64,000 nucleotides of DNA. Origin: Takakia lepidozioides. Taxonomy: Eukaryota > Streptophyta > Takakiopsida > Takakiales > Takakiaceae. The stretch is taken from assembly GCA_030704615.1 (NCBI GenBank), contig CM060732.1, positions 29,493,053 through 29,557,052 of the forward strand. The letters are read 5' to 3'. This document shows positions 21,387-31,909 of the stretch, in pieces. Made by a program: the position numbers and the translations under genes. The notes under the pieces are model-generated. The model was not told the origin of the DNA. It did not search any database and worked only from the letters and a program-made list of their open reading frames with translations. The stretch's first letter is position 1; each line of letters opens with the position of its first letter.

Positions 21387-23221
21387 GTGGACGTGCTGGA
21401 GGGATCGCAGGAATCCGAAGAGCCGCAGGCAGAGTCCGTGGAGCTAGCTGCAGCACGCACACCCAGCCGATCCACGAGCACGGGTCTTCCTGCCGGTCCT
21501 AGCCCTGTGCGTTTCAAGGACGCGGCTTCCAAGGGCAAGTCCTTGCAGTTCAAAGCCCCAGAGAGCGACTCGCCTTCAAAGGTCATGGAGAATCGCCAGT
21601 AGGGGTCTAGCCCTTCTCCAACAAAGACGAAGAAGAAGCAGCCCATCCTTCAACTTGTTTCTGAACCGGACCAGGCCGTTTCCCCCCTACCCAGACGAAT
21701 GAAGCAGATTCAATGCAGTCATTTTCGTGCAATTGTCTTTCTATTACAGATCTTTCCATTGGTTCCTCACCATTGTCTATGTCCTTGTAGGAGCGGTGCT
21801 TGGATTCCGACACGGACATGCCGAACACGAATATGGCAGAATCAGTGCACTCCTCCTGGCGAGCGTCTTCTGCCGCACATCTGGTGGACGTAGTGACGGC
21901 CACAACGGAGGACATCGATAGAGCAATCATGCAGCAAGCCACGTACTACAAGTTCCTGAGCGGGAAACAATGGGGCTTTGGGCCGGACAGGGAGGAATTG
22001 TTGGTGCGAACAGCTTCGAGGTCGAAGAATCCACTGAAATGGGCGACAACATTGCGAGAGAAGATCAAAGGGACGCCTCTGCACCGCAGAGGTGAGCACC
22101 TAGAGGGGGACGTCCGTACTTGCCTTGTGAGGCGGAGGATTGAAGAGGAACCCGGGTGCGAAGAGGATTCCTGGAGATCCGACAGGAACATTCGGACAGC
22201 ACCTCGAGGGCCCGTCATGTTGCCGCACAATGTGTCTTCCAGCAGTGGAAGCCCAAGAAATTCCAGATCGCCGTCGCCTTCAAGCGGGGATTCCGTGCGA
22301 GAAATTCCCACCGCTCGCTTGCCCCAGATTCCGCCCCCTGTTATGCAGTATGGCCAAGCCATTGTGGAGACGACTGTGTCTGCGTCACAGTGGAGAATTG
22401 CTTGCACAAAGCCGTCATTTCGAGGCAGGTGTTCCGCAATTCGAGTGGATACACGACAACGTTGTTTAGAGATGATAAGGAGGAATCCAGATGGTGCTGT
22501 CCCTGCTCTTACTTTTACAGGAAGATTTGTCCATGCAAAGTTTGCGGAGGCGACAACCACCCAATTCTGGTTCTGCAGGCACGACATTATGACTTGCATG
22601 TATGGAAAGCCCAAGTACGGCATACAAACAATGCCAGAGGCTCCCCCGGTGTGGCCGGTGGAACCAGGTTGCGATCTGAGTCAGGTTGAGGCCGACGCCC
22701 TTACCGCCGCAGGATTTCGGATGGTGCAGCGCACTGACGTCCCTAGACAACCATTTCCGCTTCCACAGCCTCCACCACCGACCCCTGTGAGAGCAAGAAC
22801 AATGGGACCCGACAGCTCTAAGCATCCTACACACCGTTGGGGGAAACCGAAGAGGCGGCGACCTCCCTCAAAAGTGAACGAGACAAGGATGGGGAATGCA
22901 CTTCGGATGAACTGTACAATCCAGAGCTTGATAGAAGTGCCCCCACCAGGCTTCGGGCGTGTGTATCAGATGGCCACGGCAGGCTCAGCTGTTCGCAATG
23001 AGGTGTACACCATCACCATTTCAGAATTACCCACCTGCAATTGCACCGACTTTCAGATCATGGCGAACAAGGGGGCATCATACTGCCCTTGCAAGCATCT
23101 GTACTACGTGTACCTAAAGAGACTCCGATGTAATTCCACAACTCATCACTTCATACATGCACCAGGGTTGAGCCCCCAAGAGGTGCACACTCTTCTGAAT
23201 ATGGATCCAGGGGACCAGTGA
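21387..23221 (+). CDS. SWIM zinc-finger protein of element F
   Basis: The main exon runs from about 21791 (after an acceptor ttgtag) to a TGA at 23219-23221. Near the C terminus (nt 23036-23098) CNC at residues 413-415 and CPCKH at 429-433 give the CXCXnCXH signature of a SWIM zinc finger, a DNA- or protein-binding module usual at the C end of Mutator-like transposases. The middle is Ser/Pro-rich, then basic (KPKRRRPPSK), suggesting nuclear import. A cysteine-containing block (RCSAIRV, then FWFCRHDIMTCMYG) is unrecognised. An upstream frame 21387-21602 (Ser/Ala-rich) probably belongs to an earlier exon; its TAG at 21600 may lie in an intron whose donor I could not fix. The start codon is unresolved. 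Confidence 0.68.
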
Positions 23222-24030
23222 CCTTGGCTTGCGGTCCCAACACAATGGTACGCCCATCCTTTTCGGATAGTAGAACTGTAATGCTGCAAGTAGCTCTGAC
23301 TCTGGCCACAGAAAGGTCCGACTTATGTCTTGCCTACCAGTAACCTGTTTTGCTCGAACGTCGATAATACTATGTCATTCACTCGTGTTTCCACATGCAT
23401 GTATTTTTGTGTGTTGGAGGGTTCCTGTTTTTCTGCTCTCCCAAACTTTGTTTTCCTCATTCGACCCCCGGCAAGGAAATGCGGCACCGCATTTCCAAGT
23501 AACGTCGTAGGTACTGGTAGATGCGGCATTCACCAACACCAAACTGCCCAGAAATTTCGTACGTGCGAACCCTAATGCGGCACCGCATTTCCTAGTTCAC
23601 TTGCAAAACTTTCCCGCCGAATACTGGAAGATGACAGAATTGTGCAGACTCTATTGGTTCAGTCGCGGCAAAAGGGTCAGCTTCATTCCAATGTTAAGGC
23701 ATGTAAAACCGCGGAATACTCTATACAGGCCAGTATGCGACATCCTTTTGCCGTGGTATACTGGATTTCTCGTTGCACGGTCACTCATTTCCATGAGCGG
23801 ATCTAAAAAACCATGAGCGGAGTTGTTACTGACGACATATCTTTGCCGCATTACAGGATCCGTAACTTCCAAAAACGGCAAGGTCAAATATAAAACTATT
23901 ATTTTAATACTTGTTTAATCTGCCGCATTTCCAAATTTGGAGGAGTCCGCTCATGAAATCCGCGTGTCTTAGACTTCGGCTCACCGCTCATGCGGCTCAT
24001 GCGGCTCATGGCTCATGGCTCATGGTTTCT
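23222..24030. other. Right subterminal region of element F
   Basis: No gene seen. Two palindrome copies lie at about 23475 and 23573. From 23790 on, catgagcgg-like words recur (23791, 23812, 23953, 23988 onward), mirroring the catgagc words inside the left end; such subterminal repeats commonly bind transposase. Confidence 0.6.
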
Positions 24031-24051
24031 GCTCATGAAATAGTAAACCTC
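24031..24051 (-). repeat. Right terminal inverted repeat of element F
   Basis: gctcatgaaatag plus eight outer bases, the inverse of 9529-9549 with 17 of 21 matching. It is followed directly by the second target-site copy at 24052-24059. Confidence 0.75.
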
Positions 24052-24059
24052 CGACAAAG

Positions 24060-24866
24060 CAATACCCGTAATACAAGTACGTATTGGACGGAAGATGGTA
24101 ACGGATGTACTCATCGATGGGGGATCCGGAGTGAATATCATGACAGAGAAGATGAAAGAAGTCACTAGGATTGGGGCACATGGAACCTGCTCCATTCACA
24201 GTACGAATGGTTGATCAACGAAAAGTGCAACCATTGGGTATCATCAGACGACTTGCAATGGAAGTAGCAGGACTGGTATACGAAGTATCAGTAACCATTC
24301 TCAGAATGGAGGACGTGGTAGAAGGATATTCGCTACTACTTGGCCGACCATGGTTAACACAAGCCCAATCACACCACGATTGGGGAAGTTAGACTCTCAC
24401 GATCAAAAAAAGATCAGAACAAGTCACCATCACTACGAAGCAACGAGGTACTATTCCACGAGAGAAACGACCTTGCATAGTAAAAGAGTATGATTGGTCT
24501 AGTGGACTGTCGGATGAAGAAGAAGCCACAGTATATGCAGCACATCCACAGTTGGAACCTATTGGGCAACTAGTGGTCAAGCATACCACAACAGTAGGAT
24601 GTCACATGGTGAACACCCAAGGAGACTACGACCTTCCAGATGCTCTTAAACTCATGGATGACACTGATGAAGAAGAGGATTCATCAGATGAAGATGAACC
24701 TCTTGATGAAGGACTTATTATTGAGGAAGAGCCAGATCCAGAAGAAGAAGATGACAAGGAAAACGAAGAAACAAACAATCAAGAATTGGCCAATATCAGT
24801 ATTGGAGCTTATACAGTCACCAAAGAAGAATCAGAAGACATTCAGGATCAAGATCAAGATGATTGA
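24060..24866 (+). pseudogene. Element A protease region and acidic spacer
   Basis: After F, AIPVIQVRIG leads to VLIDGGSGVNIM (nt 24108-24143), the active-site region of a retropepsin in which the usual DTG/DSG reads DGG. A frameshift follows, and APFTVRMVDQRKVQPLGI and YSLLLGRPWL continue the fold, as in element C. An acidic frame (24552-24866, about 40 percent Asp/Glu) ends with TGA. In a complete element the reverse transcriptase would come next; here the pre-integrase segment follows at once. Confidence 0.75.
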
Positions 24867-24889
24867 CAATGGTCAATCAAATACTATCT

Positions 24890-26276
24890 GAACACGAGGA
24901 AATTTCCTAAAGATTACACCAAAGATGACAAGAGGAAGCTTTCAATGAAAAGCAAGCCATACACAGTAATCAAGGGGATTCTGTACAAAAGAGGAATTGA
25001 CTCCATAGTGAGAAGATGTATAAACAAAGAGCAAGCCAAAACCGTAATGCAAGAACTACACGAAGGAATTGCAGGAGGACACTTCAGTTCGGACCTGACA
25101 GCAAATAAGATATTATTAGCAGGTTATTGGTGGCCTATTGTATTTGGAGATACTTATGAACACTGCCAACAGTGTGATGTTGGCCAGAGGATGGGATCAG
25201 TAGAACGAACTGGGAAGGGTACTCTGCACCCAATACGACCAACAGAACCATTTCAGCGGTGGGGGCTAGACTTCGTGGGACCCAATAAACCTCCAGCAAG
25301 GTACACACAAAACCAATACATCCTCACAGCCACTGACTACACTACCAAATGGGTAGAGGCCAAGGCACTAAGAGACAACACTGCCAGATCGACAGCCAAA
25401 TTCTTATATGAAAACATCATCACACGATTTGGTTGCCCACTGGAATTCGTCAGTGATCAAGGATCACATTTTATAAATGATGCCATAAAATGCTTGACGA
25501 AGGAGTTCATGATCGTACATCACAAAAGTACTGCTTACTATCCCTAAGGAAATGGCCAGGCCGAATCTACCAACAAGATATTATGCACTATCTTAACCAA
25601 GATAGTAAATGCCAATCGAATAGATTGGGACACCAAATTGAACACAACACTATGGGCATTCAGGACATCATACAAGGTAACCACGAAACATACACCATTT
25701 CAACTGGTGTATGGAGCAGAGGCACTATTACCCATTGAATGTATGATACCCACACTACGAACCGGAACCCATGTACGATGGGGTTTAGAAGAATCTCTAC
25801 GAGTCAGGGAATATGAGTTATTCCATCTGGAAGAAGTTTGGGCAGATGCCGCAGATAACATGGCACGGATTCAAGAACAACGAAGAAAAAAAATATCTGA
25901 AGGGAAAGAGAAATCTTTCCAAGACGGGGACATTGTTTTGTGGTTACCAAAAATCAAGAAGATCGAACTGGGCGGAAAATTGAAAATGCCATGGATGGGA
26001 CCATTTCAAATCAAAAAGGTACATGACAATGGAACTGTGGATTTGCAAGCCTTGGAACAAGAATTCGTGGGACAAATTAATATTAACAAGTTAAAAGGCT
26101 ACCAAGGAATACATGACAAAGCCCTTATACATGACATATACGCCAACAAGGAAGATCAAACTGAAGATGAGGAGCGTGAAACCGCCAGTGCCTACTACAT
26201 TCATCACGACACGGTGAATCAGCATGTGGCAACACGAATTCAGGGCACCACGATGGCTAGACCACCATTCATCTAG
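24890..26276 (+). pseudogene. int: Element A integrase
   Basis: The N-terminal zinc domain reads [11 protein letters not shown], then GYWWPIVF, then CQQCDVGQR, in which the last cysteine of the usual CX2CXXC context is partly changed. The core has [28 protein letters not shown] and, after a TAA at 25545-25547, GNGQAESTN, so the D,D35E triad is present but one stop splits it. The C-terminal part (25640-26270) is open, with LPKIKKIELGGKLKMPWMGPF, a typical integrase tail that binds DNA. One stop and little else damages it. Integrase joins the cDNA to host DNA. Confidence 0.85.
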
Positions 26277-26506
26277 AGGACAACATTACCACCCCGTATA
26301 CCGTATGGTGAACCGTGGCCAGCACAGATGCCCTACAGAACCGTGAAACGAATACGAAGCAGCCAACGAGTCACTGCTTGTGTTAAACTCCGAGATGTAC
26401 GCTCCAGATCACCCCACTGACCGAAGTAATCATACACCACTACCCTTCGATCATAACACGGAGGCAGAACGACGGCGCAATCCAACGGATTGCCAAAAGA
26501 CGGTGA
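26277..26506 (+). other. Spacer between integrase and 3' frames of element A
   Basis: No gene recognised. Element C has a repeat-rich stretch of similar position (40640-40850), but this one has no cacagcc repeats. Confidence 0.4.
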
Positions 26507-27373
26507 ATGATAAGGGCAAAGCCATGCAAGTATTGCGCCCACGCCGCCCATCTAAAGACAGACCACGTACCAAAGTGGATGAATACATCCCAGAGGGATG
26601 AACATAAACTGACCGAAACTGGACAATCATCAACGACCATCGGTTTAATCCAAAACAAATCACGAAGAAAAAGCCAACGGAAGAAAATCAGGCGCAAAAG
26701 GGATGAAGTTTTCTCAAAACCGTTACCAGAAGCTAAATGCTTCTTGGTAAGCCTGGGCCCAACAATTAAAGCTAACTACGCTTTAAACCTAGGCAACCAG
26801 CGGGACAGAATTACCTCCACGAGAACCTCAAGAGAAGTTAGAGGAGAAGCCTACAGAGGAGAATCCCTACTTAAACCCAGAAGCGAACTCCTCACCTTCT
26901 CTTCCGCAAACTGGAAATTGTTGTATACACAACTTCCAGTGTGCTTCATACTGCTTGTGATACAGGAATTGGTACTCCAATTTCTTACAGCAACCGCAAG
27001 ACTAAGAGAATTGGCAGTCACCAAGCGGAAGGCACCAAGTTCTTATGCGCAAGTGAATTTCAAAATCAGCCCGGCATTGCGGAAGATTGAGCAGGACACA
27101 GAGACACAGGAGACATTGGACAGTCTTGGCCTGCGATACTTCATCACCACGCTGGACTGGAACATGAAGCACGACGAGCTGTGCAGGGAGTTCTTGGAGA
27201 ATTACAACACCAGCACTCAGAGCACAAATGTCCGCGACACACACATCCTGCTGACGGAGAAGTACTTGGTGGAAGTGTTTCACCTTCCCAGTCTGGACGT
27301 ACTGGCGCACAACGGCAAACCTCCAAGGTTTGTACTTGCAGATTTGTGTGAGAATCTCAACCAAGCATATTAG
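26507..27373 (+). CDS. Element A 3' frame 1, unknown protein
   Basis: An open frame of 288 codons, of which the part from about 27010 (VTKRKAPSSYAQVNF) to the end looks conserved: LRYFITTLDWNM, then DTHILLTEKYLVEVFHLPS. The second block aligns with VELMITPLYLQQLFRLPAG in the 3' region of element C. A hydrophobic stretch near 26935-26990 (LPVCFILLVIQELVLQFL) could be a membrane segment or chance. This position follows integrase, where some Ty3 lineages carry an envelope-like or extra gene. Function is unknown. Confidence 0.5.
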   Translation: MIRAKPCKYCAHAAHLKTDHVPKWMNTSQRDEHKLTETGQSSTTIGLIQNKSRRKSQRKKIRRKRDEVFSKPLPEAKCFLVSLGPTIKANYALNLGNQRDRITSTRTSREVRGEAYRGESLLKPRSELLTFSSANWKLLYTQLPVCFILLVIQELVLQFLTATARLRELAVTKRKAPSSYAQVNFKISPALRKIEQDTETQETLDSLGLRYFITTLDWNMKHDELCREFLENYNTSTQSTNVRDTHILLTEKYLVEVFHLPSLDVLAHNGKPPRFVLADLCENLNQAY

Positions 27374-27436
27374 GGCTACACATGCAGTCACAGCAAAAGC
27401 CCCGGCTTTAGGAGGATAGCCCCGGTACTTAGCACG

Positions 27437-28060
27437 TTGCTTTTCCTCAGGCAAAACCACAGCTATTGTACCAAGGAGCTAATCGATCAAGTATTGGTTT
27501 GCCTCAATGGGCAAATCATGAATTGGGCAAGCTTCTTATTGAAGAAGTTAACCCAAGAATTGACCCGATTGACAAAGAAGAAGAAGGAAGCAACTGTCAC
27601 CATGGCGACTCCATTGTTACTCCAGATGATTCGACACACTATACACATAACGCCCGAAGAGCAAGCGACTTTGGGGATTACGCAAAGGGTAGATACGATG
27701 GAGGAAGAAGGAAGTGAGACGGCAGCAAGTCAAGAAGAATAAGAGGACGGACTTGTAAAGAGAGCCCGGATCAACGAAGCAACCACAAGTGCAGCAGCAG
27801 AGGACATCATCAACTCGACGGCTGATTCCCCAGTGCAGAGAGAAGGGAAGAATCAACAGCCAGAAGGAGGGAACCAACTACAGACCAACGAAGCAACACC
27901 CATGGAAATTAGCCATGGCAACACCAAAGCCCAGCAAACAGCACACACAGAGGCCACACAACCAGGAACAGAGGAGGGAGACATAGTGACACAACAATAG
28001 CAAATAGTGCAAGAGGCACCCAGTCAGCAGCAACAGCAGATGGTGCAAGAAGCACCCAGT
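27437..28060 (+). pseudogene. Element A 3' frame 2, conserved segment and linker
   Basis: LNGQIMNWASFLLKKLTQEL and TPEEQATLGI align with LKGQEVQWADIMYNALVEEM and LNAQERKEMGV of element C, so the segment is shared by both families. After about 27742 the frame is stopped, and Gln/Ser/Ala-rich linker frames follow with repeated words (qmvqeapsqqq-like). No known domain. Confidence 0.5.
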
Positions 28061-28071
28061 CAGCAACTAAG

Positions 28072-30044
28072 GTGGTGCAAGAGACATCGAATCAGCAGCA
28101 GCAAGACAGAAATTCCAATTTGGAATTACTACTAGCACAACAAGTTCTAGATACAACAACATGGGACACAGGGTTGGAGGAAATGCCACAGAATGTCATT
28201 CTACAGGCAATACAAGCATTGGGTCAACTGATAGCTTGTATGGATAGGGCCAAGGATTACATCAGCCCGGAAAACATGAGCATGATCTTATACCACATCA
28301 AATAAAAGCACCAGAGGGAATTGACAATTGCAATAACAGTATGTAACCATGAGGTTACAATTGCAGCGTTGGAAGATCAAAAGACGACCTTACTTCGCCA
28401 ATACAACACTTTGGCACAACGCAGAGATGAGTGGGAGCAGAAGTGGGAAAGACAGAGAGACAAAATACGCCATGTCCAAGCCGACCTCAATGCAAAGCGA
28501 GAGAGATCTCGGAAAACAGAGACAGAGGTGGAAACACTCACAGGACAGGTGTAGACGTTTAAGCAGCAGGTGGAGACACTCAAGGGGCAGCTGAGGACTG
28601 CCAGAGATCAGGGAACCAAGTGGCTCAACATCAACACTACATTGTTGAGGGAAAGGGAGAATGCTGAGAGCAGGCTGTTTACAGCCACCACAGAAAGAGA
28701 CATTGCCATGGGCAATGAACAAGAATGGAAGCAGCAGCTGAAGAAGCTGACATTGCAAGCAGGGCTGGATGCAGCAAACGTAGCCTTAGCTAGAGCCTGG
28801 TTGAATGAAGGGAGTGAACTGGAGATGAAGAAACTCAATAGGGCAATGGTGAGGCAGATGAAATGTCAATTGGCGAAGTTGGTGACAGACATTCATGAGG
28901 AGTTCCTGCCACCAATTCCAGAACAAGAGGAGCTCATCGACGAAGATGATCAAGAGGAGCAAGACCACGAACGAGAAACACCAATACAATCAACAACAAC
29001 AACAACACCATCACAAACACCACCAGCAACACAACCACCACCAAATCAACAGACACTGGTACAGGCCACAGCAGGGCCATCTACTCAAGAGGTAAACCCT
29101 GTAACACTACCAAGTGTACTGGTAGCATCAACTTCGGTAGCAGTGGATGATTTCCAAATCATGCCATGCAAGCAAGATGGGGAGTGGCTAAAGTATTCAG
29201 AGGAATACTTTAAAATGATGGTAGTCCCAGCCCACCAAATCCCAGAGATACTGGAGAAGGTCTTCAAAACCTTAACCCCCTGCAGATCATTGGGTCAATT
29301 GCATCTGCTCAATCAAACTCTTATCCCTCTGAGATATAGGATGAGGCCACTGGCTAAGGAGGAGACATGGTCAGGGGCAGAATTGGTTCAATTATAGCGC
29401 CAGGCTCCCCTGGAATACAAGGAGCTGGTAGCTTACATGTGGGCAGTGGGGCAATTGAGGATTAATCCTACCCCGGCAGTAACCATTGTAATGGGATGCC
29501 CAAGTTTTTATATAAGCAGTTACTTGTACCGAATGTTCGTGACAATGAGGGGAAGTTGGCAGCGCTATGAGAGTATTGAAAAAGATACTCACTGGGAATT
29601 ACCCAAATTCCAGCCACCAGAGAGAGTCGCAGGCATTTCAGCATATATGAACAGACCATTGTATGCTGAAGCATGGCGCCAGGCGAAGGACCATTTTTCA
29701 CCATTGGTCTTGGACAGGGACCACCCTTTCAAACAGGGATCCAAGCTGTTAACTGGTTAATGGGCAGCAGGGCAACTAAACACATTATACCCTGGACCAA
29801 AGAGGAGCTGCAAACCTACCGAGAAACCTTGACCACCAAAATCGACATGGTACGTGGGGACGGAATAGCAGAACACCCTGATGATGAAAGCTGGCCTACT
29901 CACGAACCAGAGGAGCAACCAGACAGTGACGACAACAGGAACAAGAAGCTGCCACCACGACAATCCTGGGACGCACTTCCTACACCGCAGACAGGCATGC
30001 CACCACCTTACATCCCCAAGAGATACAACAAGCACAGGAACTGA
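28072..30044 (+). pseudogene. Element A 3' frame 3: coiled coil, Pro/Thr-rich linker and conserved C-terminal block
   Basis: A long coiled coil (about 28320-28760; repeated ETEVETLTGQV and QVETLKGQL heptads, one TAG at 28552) is followed by an acidic stretch, a Thr/Pro/Gln-rich linker (28970-29100), and a block (KYSEEYFKMMVVPAHQIPEI, then VTIVMGCPSFYISSYLYRM) that aligns with YSRAMIMPFNQIPIM and ASIVMGCGLYYAACFLVRY of element C. The C-terminal end is polar and Pro-rich. A TAG at 29395 and a shift near 29700 break it. The layout suggests an assembly or structural protein, but the function is not known. Confidence 0.55.
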
Positions 30045-30059
30045 CGAAATTGTGCGGAC

Positions 30060-30087
30060 ACAATTTCAAAAGAGGGGGGGGGATAAA
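30060..30087 (+). promoter_or_regulatory. Polypurine tract of element A
   Basis: Purine-rich run (aaaagaggggggggg then ataaa) directly before the 3' LTR at 30088; the plus-strand primer site. Confidence 0.75.
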
Positions 30088-30959
30088 TGATAACGGCTAT
30101 GCTACGAGGGACAGACAACGAGGGTCACAACGAGACATACCGGGTAGTGATGGACGTACACTACCTGGCCACAGGCAGAGACGGCTAAGTACGCGGTACT
30201 TAGCAAATGGCGGGACAAGGGTACATTACCACGGGAGCAGTAGTGGGTAGTGTAGTAACCGTGGGCCGTGAACCACGATATCACACGGCCACATTAGCAT
30301 CGGCTTTAACCAATAGAGGGAGTAGTGGACCATTTACCACTATGGCTCACAACCACTGCAACGAGCCACTTTTTTAGCAAACTTTTTAGGTTGCGTAGGC
30401 AGTTAGGCAAACGGTCATTAACGACCGCAGACTGTAACGGCTCTTTCGAGCATAGTATAAAATGGCTACACGCAACTTAGAGGGAGAGCAATATGAGTAT
30501 CAGTGATCAGTGTGTATTCAGGGACTCAGAGTGATTCAGTGTGTACTTCTGTGATGATGTGACGAACTCTGAAGTAAAGCCATGCTATTCGAAGTATCTC
30601 TGTGTAGAGTGAATGTGAGATGGAGAGAGTGTGTATTATGAGAGACCGCGAGATGGTGAGAATGTGTATCATCTCAGTTTTGCCTTGATTATCAATTGTT
30701 TGTATGAATGAACCGACTTCAGTCTTTTCGATTAAGATCTTTCCGGCCAAAAATAATGTAAGTTGGGCTTAATGAATAGGATTAAGCAGCCTCCAGGGAA
30801 ATGAATTCATACGATGTTCATTGTTTAGCTATCCTTAAACTTATTACTTTGTAATCGTTTATGAAAGCATACCGTCGGACAACCTCTGTTGCATGCCTTA
30901 GGAAATGGGCAGTAGTGCTGTTAGCCTGTTTTGCCTAAGTCATAAACCAGCTGTTAACA
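30088..30959 (+). repeat. Element A 3' LTR
   Basis: 872 bp, tgataacggc to ctgttaaca, colinear with 6068-6951. It is followed by the CATTT duplication at 30960-30964. Its TATA box is at 30456. Confidence 0.95.
30456..30463 (+). promoter_or_regulatory. TATA box of element A 3' LTR
   Basis: TATAAAAT following catag, corresponding to 6437 in the 5' LTR; it could drive transcription into the rest of element B. Confidence 0.55.
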
Positions 30960-30964
30960 CATTT

Positions 30965-31565
30965 ACTATATAGTTTTGAAGCATTCATGTTCGAGTTCAC
31001 TGCAACGTTTGGAGAGAATGATAGAGAGAGAGTTGCAGAGACAAAGATGCGAAATCTTCGACAAGGAGCACGTCTTGCTTCCGTTTATGCTCCTGAATTT
31101 TGACAATTTGCGTGCGACCTCGACTGGAATGAGAAGAGTCTCATTAGTCAGTTTCGTTGTGGGCTAAAAGAGGATGTAAAAGATTTTTTGCTGACAATGC
31201 CAAACGTGAGCACACTGAGTGAATTCATCACCCAAGTCATTGCATGCGATAATCGTTTGTTCGAAAGACGTCAAGAGAAGCGATCTGGATGGTCAACGAC
31301 GCATCATGCCACTGCTACTACGGCACCAAACACAACGATCCATCAGACATCCGGTAGTGATCCTATGCAGATTGATGCTGTCCGATTCAAGCCATTGATG
31401 CCACAAGAAAAACAAAGACGACGCTCGAATGGAGTATGCCTCTGTTGCGGAGAAGAAGATCACATAGCATTAAACTGCCCCAACAAGAGAAGATTCAAAG
31501 CTCGGGGCGCAACTCAAGTGTTCGATACGAGGAGGTCGGAAAACGAAGATGTCCAGTCACAGTAG
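30965..31565 (+). pseudogene. gag: Element B gag, C-terminal part
   Basis: Frames read FEAFMFEFTATFGENDRERV, then RNLRQGARLASVYAPEF, then LISQFRCGLKEDVKDFLL, a Ty3 capsid domain continuing from 6067. The last part, open from 31188, has one knuckle, CLCCGEEDHIALNC (CX2CX4HX4C). A TGA near 31100 and frame changes disable it. Confidence 0.8.
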
Positions 31566-31909
31566 GGACCATGCGGTTCACAAATTCCTCACCGAAAAAA
31601 GGTCTCTTTCTACCTCCAGACCCTGCACCTTGCTTCACAGTTCCGGTAAAAATCAGAGTGCAAAATCGAGATATTTCTGTAGAAGCACTTTTGGACTCAG
31701 GCGCTTCAGCTTGTTTTATGGACAAAAACTTTGCGAAACAACACAATTTAACGCTCGTAAAGAATAAACTTTTGGCCCCCGTTGAAGTCATCGATGGACG
31801 ACCGTTAGCATCAGGAAATGTGGACCATGAAACTCGACCACTTGAAATGATGCTTAAAGATCAAGCATCACATATTGTTTTTAACGTCATCTAGTCTCCA
31901 ACGAATTCT
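31566..31909 (+). pseudogene. pro: Element B protease
   Basis: FTVPVKIRVQNRDISVEALL then DSGASACFMD: the DSG active site of a retropepsin that would cut the polyprotein. The frame is open to TAG at 31892. Confidence 0.8.

Larger units (their letters stand above)
9529..24051. mobile_element. Element F: large MULE-like DNA transposon with several genes
   Basis: Bounds come from inverted ends (21 bp, 17 matching) and an 8-bp imperfect target duplication; excision restores element A's protease frame. F holds a multi-exon minus-strand gene with a transposase-like core, a plus-strand SWIM zinc-finger gene, two paralogous unknown genes, about 40 copies of a 20-22 bp palindrome, and subterminal repeats of catgagc. 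A target duplication of 8-9 bp, a CX2H motif between the second and third catalytic positions, and SWIM fingers are traits of Mutator-like elements. A hAT-like origin is the alternative for an 8-bp duplication, but no hAT motif was seen. Premature stops suggest that this copy is inactive. Confidence 0.8.
6068..30959 (+). mobile_element. Element A: Ty3 retrotransposon lacking reverse transcriptase, hosting element F
   Basis: Two LTRs (6068-6951 and 30088-30959) share TG and CA ends and are nearly identical. The insertion is flanked by CATTT at 6063-6067 and 30960-30964. The internal order is primer site, gag with three zinc knuckles, protease, integrase, 3' extra reading frames, polypurine tract. 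DNA transposon F (9529-24051) splits the protease region. After the protease and an acidic spacer the sequence goes straight to the pre-integrase region, so reverse transcriptase and RNase H are absent and A could only move with help. Stops are scattered throughout gag and the 3' frames. Confidence 0.92.

Noticed and set aside
9529-24051. hAT superfamily for element F because of the 8-bp target duplication
   Set aside because: No hAT dimerisation or RW motif was seen; the CX2H between acidic residues and the SWIM finger fit Mutator-like elements better, and the duplication may be 9 bp.
26507-27000. Envelope glycoprotein in element A
   Set aside because: One hydrophobic stretch is present but is not conserved in C or D, and there is no signal peptide or glycoprotein pattern.
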